Source of the DNA: Adineta vaga
Taxonomy: Eukaryota > Rotifera
Length of the DNA stretch: 64,000 nucleotides
Assembly: GCA_021613535.1 (NCBI GenBank)
Contig: CP075493.1
Span: 8,308,001 to 8,372,000, forward strand
Direction: 5' to 3'
The translations under genes and the position numbers were made by a program. Under the pieces are notes generated by a model, which saw nothing but the letters and a program-made list of their open reading frames with translations, was not told the DNA's origin and did not search any database. Below, piece after piece: positions 58,072 through 64,000 of this stretch (position 1 is the stretch's first letter; each line of letters opens with the position of its first letter).

Positions 58072-61000
58072 TTAAGATGTAACATAACCAGTTGTATTTG
58101 CTCGACGTAGCTCTCGTAAAGTAACAACACGTCGTAAGCGTTCAATCATCTTTTCACTTGATTCATATAATTGTTTTAATTGTTCAATAGCTTTTTCTCC
58201 TCTTCCACCTTCCAAAATTTGACTCATACTAAAGATGATGATTTCTAATGGTTGTATACTATTTCGAAATTCACTTGGATTATTGCCATAACCTTCTGCT
58301 GAAACAGCTATAAATTCACAAACACGATGTAAATAACTAATATATTTGATCATTTCATAAAGATGACGTAAAACAGCTTGACGCTTATCAAATTGTGATT
58401 GTACTAAATTACTGTCAAATAACGTTCCTTTATCTAATCGTATTGTACCAAGTAAACGTTTCGCATTTTCATTTTGTTTTGATGGAACTAAGAGAATACG
58501 TTCATGATGATGAGCGATTGCAATGAAATAAAAACGTCGTGATTGATTATGCTGTTTAGCGAAGGTTTCTTCCTGTAATGGTATAGCTCCTTTTGGACAA
58601 CTAAATGTTCCATCCGGTGCATTATGATCCTTCCAATAAGCTGTACAAGTCCAACAAAATTCTGTTCCACATCTACATGTCATATGATTACAACCACCTA
58701 CAAAAAATAGAACATTCAATGATATTTAGAATCAATTTTTAAAACATTCAACTGACCATTTTTTTCAATGAAATTATTACATGATATACAATTTCGACCT
58801 TTTATTTGAGTTATAGCATTATAGTCTGATATAAAATCTCCATTTCGATGAGCTTCATCCATATATAATCGATAAGCACTACATGTTGCTGGAAAATGAG
58901 GATCTTTTCTGCAATGGAAACAAAATTCATGGCCACAACGACATCGGACATGGTCAATGCCGGAACCAATTACTTGTACAATATTTGAACATGATTTTGA
59001 TGGACATTTAACATGAGAACGTGATAGATTGACAAGACATTTTTCAATATTTCGTTCATAGATATTCATACAACGAACATTGACCAATGAGAGAATTGTA
59101 CCTAATATTTAAAACGAAATATGATCATAACGATACTATTTAAAATCTCTTACCAACATCAACAATTGAACAACAATTCCATTCGGGACAAAGAACAATT
59201 TTAATACTTTTTATTGAATTTTCTAAATATTGTTTCCAACATTGATTACATAACCAATGTGCACAAGCTTTTAATGCTGTCATTGGAATGGTTTCATCAA
59301 TATCTTGATAACAATTCGTACAAATATCTGGTTTAATTAATTCATATTCATCCATTGATATTTCACTATTCAATTGTTCTTCTTCTAAGATGGCTTTTGT
59401 TTGCGGTTGATTTCTATCTAATGTTTGTAAATGACGAATTTGTCTATTGACAAATTCACTTTCACTCAATTCATTATCTTCATTATTTTGAATCAATTTT
59501 CGTCGAATTAATTCCGAATCAATTGGTTTAAATGTATCAAATGGTAAACTTGCTATGAAATCAATTGCTTTCTGTACAACAACATCAATTGTATAGATTG
59601 ATTCAGTTGATTCATGTAAGTTTTCCAATTGAATTGTATTAGCATAAAGATCCATATTGAGACCAACTTGTACTTGACAAAATTTTTCATTAGTAGAATC
59701 TTTGTCATTGACAAGAAAGACAAGATATGAATTTAATGTAGCATACGTAGGAAATAATTGAAAATCATTCGACCAACGATATGCTTTCAAACGATCAGTT
59801 ATACAAATCAAATATTTTGTTGGATAACATTGAGCATGTATAAAATTTTTACCATAAGTTTTCGATAAATATTCGATAGTTAAGTCGGCCTTATTCATTA
59901 AAATTGAACAGTATGTTAATGACATGAGATGATGATGGGATTTTTGCTGTGGTTCAGTTTTTTTACCTGCACTTTTTTGCTAGATGAAGAAATATTCATG
60001 AGATAGAATTTCGAATAGAAATGAATCGACTTACTCGTTGAAGAAAAACAGCTTTATCACGATTGTAAAGTTTTTCCTCTCGACTAATTTGTCGACGAAA
60101 TCCTCTTGGTGGTTCAATATCATCCAAATAAAGACGAGATGATTTGGGATCGAATTTCTTTACTGTAACTAAATTTTCAGCGATTACGTTTGTAAGATGA
60201 TTTTCAACATTAGAGACAGTAGGAATGAAATCATTCAATTGTAAACCACTTAGCTTTTCTGAAGGATAATTCTAGAACAAAAAAATAGTCAATAGAGCTA
60301 GAAGAATCAGAAAAAGTTTAATACGTTTACAGGTGTAATATGTTCATCATCATCATCATCAGTCAAGATTTCTTCTTCACTATCTTCGTATTGTTCATTA
60401 GCATTCAAACGTTCTTTGACATCAGCTAATTTCGAGCGTTGAGTATTTGCTGCCGCTCTTTTTGCTGGAGAAGAATTATGATTTGAATTTACAAATAAAA
60501 CAAGAAGATGCTTATACCTTTATAACCATGTTGTTTTCGAATATTTGGTAATTGTTTTTCCGCAGGTGGTGCTACAACGGCATAGTATGTCACATCAGCA
60601 GTAGGTCTTTGTTGTCTCGTATTATTATTTAAGGCACGTTCATTTTCTACGATTTGTCCGAATCTTTTTGTCACTGATGGTTCTGACATATACGTTTTTC
60701 TCGGAAGTTGGACACGTTGTTGTCCTATATTACTAGTGACACTAACACAATTAGCGTCATGTTCAGTATTATGAAATTCAAATAGACGATATTTTGTTTG
60801 AGAAGGATTTAATGATCTTCGTGCTGACTTTTTCTTTCTTTGTACATTAGGTTTTTTTTGTAATCGTTCCGAATCAGATTGAACATCAAGTTCATCATCG
60901 GATGAACTTATTGGATTCGTTAAATGTTGACGAAAATCATTCAAAACTTCCCATCGTTGGTGTTTATTCAATGAATACTCGATACCACCTCGTGCAATAC

Positions 61001-61177
61001 CAAATGGATCCGGTTGATTCGAAGAATTCTCATCCGTATTTCGAAATGTTGCTTGTATATAGGATTTTGTGGATGGTTGATTGGGGTTGTGATGTAAAAA
61101 AATCGTTTTTCCTCCAGCTGCTACAGTTTTGTTGGTCGTAAATTTGGTTTTTCATCATGATTTTCATTCGACGCCAT
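58072..61177 (-). CDS. Ariadne-type RBR ubiquitin ligase with long N-terminal extension
   Basis: The start at 61177 gives MASNENHDEKPNLRPTKTVA. The N-terminal third is disordered with acidic runs. The RBR unit contains RING1 (ICTNCYQDIDETI, ACAHWLCNQCWKQYL, CPEWNCCSIVDVG), IBR (CPSKSCSNIV, HVRCRCGHEFCFHCRKDPH) and RING2 (NCISCNNFIEKNG joined by splicing to GCNHMTCRCGTEFCWTC). The cysteine in GGCNHM is the expected catalytic thioester residue of RBR enzymes, and it lies right after the intron. The C-terminal part (RRFYFIAIAHHHERIL onward) is helical and ends LRRANTTGYVTS, in the position of the Ariadne domain. The protein is about 900-950 residues. Classical ARIH1 (557 residues) is shorter; the added N-terminal region has no domain I can name. 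ANKIB1-like relatives carry ankyrins, which are absent here. Confidence 0.88.
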
Positions 61178-61892
61178 TTGAAAGAGAAGGAACAACAACA
61201 ACAAAGAATCAAATCAAATCTGCGCACAAACTAAATATCACTGTCATGTGGCAAAAAACTGTTTTTCTCTTTTATATAACTATATATGACGACATGACAA
61301 ATAATTCGAACAAAAACAAGTATATAGGTAAGATTACTTTGTAATGGTGAAATTTTTTTGTCATTCCTCTCCTTTAAATTGCGTTGTAAATACACTTAAA
61401 CTAACACGTAAACATGTACGTTTAAAGGTGAATAAATGTTTTCTTTCACTTATTTTCTTATTGATTTGTTTATCGTTAAAATAATCTATAATTGAATATT
61501 AATTCAAAAAATAGTTCAAATCATGACTATCCTAAATAGTTCTCTCATTCATTGGAAGAGACTCATTGAAAAGAAAGCAAAACTTCAATTGTATCTTTAC
61601 CGTCATGTTCCGCCCTCTGGCTTCAACAGACATTGATAGATTTCTTCAGCAGAGAATGACAAACAACAAACAAGTTGCGTTCTCACACACTATACTTTAT
61701 TACTAGAGTCTAAAGAATACATTTTAACTGGCTGAAGTTATAACCTTCCATCTTTTTCTTTCTATATATATGCATACTCATTGATCCGTCTGAATAGAAG
61801 ATTGCATAAAAAAGGGATTAAAATCGTATTTGTGAACGTGTTCAAATTCGATGAAATACTTTTTAATTAAATTTTTACATATATAAATACAA
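61178..61892. other. Divergent promoter spacer, 715 bp
   Basis: It separates the start codons of the RBR gene (minus) and the acidic protein gene (plus). It is AT-rich with no gene. Short frames at 61129-61344 and 61778-61963 are not supported. Confidence 0.5.
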
Positions 61893-63519
61893 ATGCAGCC
61901 GTCACAATATTCTAATCCAACGACACCATCGTCGTGGATGACGTCAAATAGTTCTAAGTACAAAAAATGAATATTTATTTATAGTTTTTATACATTAATT
62001 TCGTTAAAAAATTATAGTATGGCTAACAATAATTCCACTTTTTGGTCCAGCGGTGGATTTCGCAAACGTAAAGCAGCTGATAGTGATTTAGATGAAAAGT
62101 AAAACTTTAAAATTTCATCTTTATATTAAATTTATTTCTGTTTTCTTCCTAAAATAGAGTTCATCAAAAAATGTTTGTTACAGAAGAAAAAATGGTGAAA
62201 GAAATGCAAACATTGTCATTAGATTTAGCAACTCTCAATAACCCTACATCAATCATTGGGTAAATCTTGTTTTCTTTATTCTAGAAAGATGTTTCCTTGT
62301 TTTTTCTTGGTTTTAGAGGATTGACTGTCCATGATAAATCTTCGAAAGACATAATCAATGAAGATGATAGTAGTGATGATGATAAGGATAAAAATATTGA
62401 CGATACACATGTCGAATTCCATAAATTATTGAAAGATAGTTTGAAAAACGATGATATGCAAGATAGTTTTCTCAGCAAACTTTGTGAGAATGAACGGTAG
62501 ATTTTTCTTAGAATTCGAGGGAAATTATTTTGAATTTTTTTAGGAGGAAATTCACCATGCAAATTGTACCTTATATGCCAATTCATCCTGCTCAAATGAA
62601 TAGTGATACTGTAACAACAGATGAAAAAGCTGAAGGAGAAGAAGACGAAGAAGTCCTTGCTGAGAGCTCATCTCCCGTAATACCAGAAGAAGTTAAAAAT
62701 GATAATGATGATCATTTATTTAAAATGCCATCAGCACCTACACCTTATACAGTCGAAGAACCAAGCGATAGTAATATAAAACGAGCTTCTACAATGAAAA
62801 GGTAAGAGATAACTTTGACATGAATTTTGGAGCTATGATTCAAATATTTTTTGTAGAAGTTATTCACAATCAAATCAAAGTAATAGTAATCTATCAGTGA
62901 CAGAATTAAAGTCCGATGTCAATGATAAAACATCAGTACTTCAATCACAGTCACCTTACTTTATTGTTGAACCAACAGTTACTCCGTAAGTGAAATAGAA
63001 TACAAAACTCGAAAATTCTTTAGTAAAATAACTTATAAGATGTATTTCGGAAGAAAAGAAAACGAGAAACTGTCGTTAGTTGATTGGCCATTAACAAGAA
63101 CTAAACATGACTAAACATTTCCTGCAAGATTAATTGAAAAAAAACCGGAAATTATAATAAACAAAAGAATAATTTCTTTACATGTCTTGGAAAAATCTCT
63201 CTTATGAGTCATCATGTGTAAGGAATGATATTCGAACTATAGTCAACATCGTATTTTATTACGTAGTTTGTTAGATGATATAAAAATACTGAGAATATCG
63301 TATAAGTTTTGTATTCTTTTTCTCTTTAGTTTGTGTCACACATCATCAAGTACATCAAGCTCATCACTTTCTACCAGTGATCTTTCAGTTCGAATTACAG
63401 AATTTGTTGAAAATCCTACAACGACAACCAATGAATTTGGCAATACACTTGAAGATGATGATATTGACATGCAATCAGTTGCTTCATCGGATACAGGAGA
63501 TAAAATGGATGATGACTGA
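61893..63519 (+). CDS. Acidic, Ser-rich protein with a short HCFC1R1-like motif
   Basis: Seven short exons join in phase: 61893-61957, about 62016-62099, about 62159-62261, 62318-62497, 62545-62801, about 62858-62986 and about 63330-63519. The N-terminal part has a basic block FRKRKAADSDLDE, followed by KMFVTEEKMVKEMQTLSLDL. This resembles QFLSEENMATHFSQLSLHND of HCFC1R1, a small regulator that binds host-cell factor C1. The rest is acidic and Ser/Thr-rich (DEEVLAESSSPVIPEE, DLSVRITEFVENP), ending SSDTGDKMDDD. The similarity is one short block, so homology is tentative. There is no signal peptide or membrane segment. The protein is about 340 residues, longer than HCFC1R1. Confidence 0.6.
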
Positions 63520-63685
63520 ATGTGCGTGAAAGAAATCTAATAGGACATTTTCTTTTCTAAAAAAATTGTTCTCTAATTTCTCACTCTTTCTGTGCAACAG
63601 AAATGTTTATTGATATTAGTGTGTACTTTATCTTTCAGATATAAGATTTCATCTTTATATTTTGTTTTTCTGTGATATTCATAGT

Positions 63686-64000
63686 ATGGCATCGGCACCT
63701 ATAACAGAAAATCCTGTAGATACAAATTCAGGTCCAACAGAAGAAAATCAAGCAACTTATCAGATACGTCAATTTGATTTAAAAGTAGTTCGAGATGCTT
63801 TTGTTAATTGCATTCAACCAGATCAAACATTACTTCTCCATGAATATGTTCGAGCTTATGATGAATTATGCATGTAAATTGTACTTTTTCTTCCAAAGAA
63901 AACAAAAACTGACTTATTCTGTTCTTAGATTTGTTTCATCACTCGGTGCTATTTTTGATTGGGCTATAAAAGATCTAACTCATAAATTACTCATTCTCAG
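63686..64000 (+). CDS. GLTP-fold protein, ceramide-1-phosphate transfer (CPTP)-like, partial
   Basis: Two exons are visible (63686-63873, 63929 to the window end). After a short Thr/Asn/Gln-rich N terminus (MASAPITENPVDTNSGPTEE), the sequence QFDLKVVRDAFVNCIQPDQT, then LLLHEYVRAYDEL, joins by splicing to IFVSSLGAIFDWAIKDLTHK. This matches the start of the GLTP domain in human CPTP (FNLKVVLVSFKQCL, FLNSLGTIFSFISKDVVSKL), which moves ceramide-1-phosphate between membranes. An acceptor TTCATAG ends one base before the ATG, so the 5' leader is probably spliced. The lipid-binding His and Trp lie beyond the window, so the substrate cannot be predicted here. Confidence 0.85.

Noticed and set aside
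1-64000. CRISPR array, tRNA or rRNA genes, bacterial-type operons
   Set aside because: None seen. No spaced direct-repeat array, no T-loop/anticodon layout and no rRNA-like sequence was noticed. Gene structure is eukaryotic throughout.

Overview
The window is AT-rich eukaryotic nuclear DNA. It carries intron-dense animal genes with mostly 50-100 nt GT-AG introns and about 21 protein-coding genes in 64 kb. Metazoan families (Tousled-like kinase, TTC8/BBS8, TMED/p24, Ig/FN3 receptor, LEV-9-like WAP/sushi protein) rule out a bacterium or plant. The codon style, short introns, F-box gene with RNI-type leucine-rich repeats, and compactness suggest a rotifer, most likely bdelloid. That placement is an inference, not a search result.

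Layout. 1-3259 (+): C-terminal part of an ABCA transporter. 3566-4282 (-): a small secreted-peptide precursor with a dibasic-flanked, amidatable two-cysteine peptide. 6206-7378 (-): an anamorsin/CIAPIN1-like protein without the Fe-S cysteine motifs. 8480-11752 (-): Tousled-like kinase. 13754-17083 (+): secreted WAP plus ten sushi domains, LEV-9-like. 17859-19245 (+): glutamine synthetase. 22063-23361 (+): ABHD13/BEM46-like hydrolase with a myristoylation-type N terminus. 24187-26624 (+): glycyl-tRNA synthetase. 27171-28286 (+): unrecognised low-complexity protein. 28.3-32.1 kb: a repeat-bearing region containing a short F-box/LRR gene (30663-31616, +). 32504-33752 (+): unrecognised protein with a C-terminal hydrophobic anchor. 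34260-35207 (-): Gly/Pro repeat protein whose start codon is split by an intron. 36267-37628 (+): NYN-domain putative ribonuclease with CCCH and C2H2 fingers.

Right part. 38504-40702 (-): MFSD8-like transporter. 42510-43353 (-): TMED7-like p24 cargo receptor, divergent from TTC8/BBS8 at 43634-45998 (+). An intron of TTC8 holds an antisense cysteine-rich ORF. 46309-47972 (-): SLC45-like sugar transporter. 47973-52767: a 4.8 kb stretch with no gene I can support. 52768-56291 (+): Ig/FN3 transmembrane receptor. 56806-57605 (-): RING plus TRAF-type zinc finger protein. 58072-61177 (-): Ariadne-type RBR ubiquitin ligase. 61893-63519 (+): acidic protein with a short HCFC1R1-like motif. 63686-64000 (+): start of a GLTP-fold ceramide-1-phosphate transfer-like gene, cut by the window end.

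The genes do not form one pathway. They are ordinary animal housekeeping, signalling and membrane genes placed head-to-head or tail-to-tail with short spacers. The most unusual items are the peptide precursor, the cysteine-less CIAPIN1, the one-repeat-per-exon LRR gene, the nested antisense Cys-rich ORF, and the NYN/zinc-finger nuclease. All exon borders were placed by eye from GT-AG sites, reading frame and family similarity; no transcript data were available.
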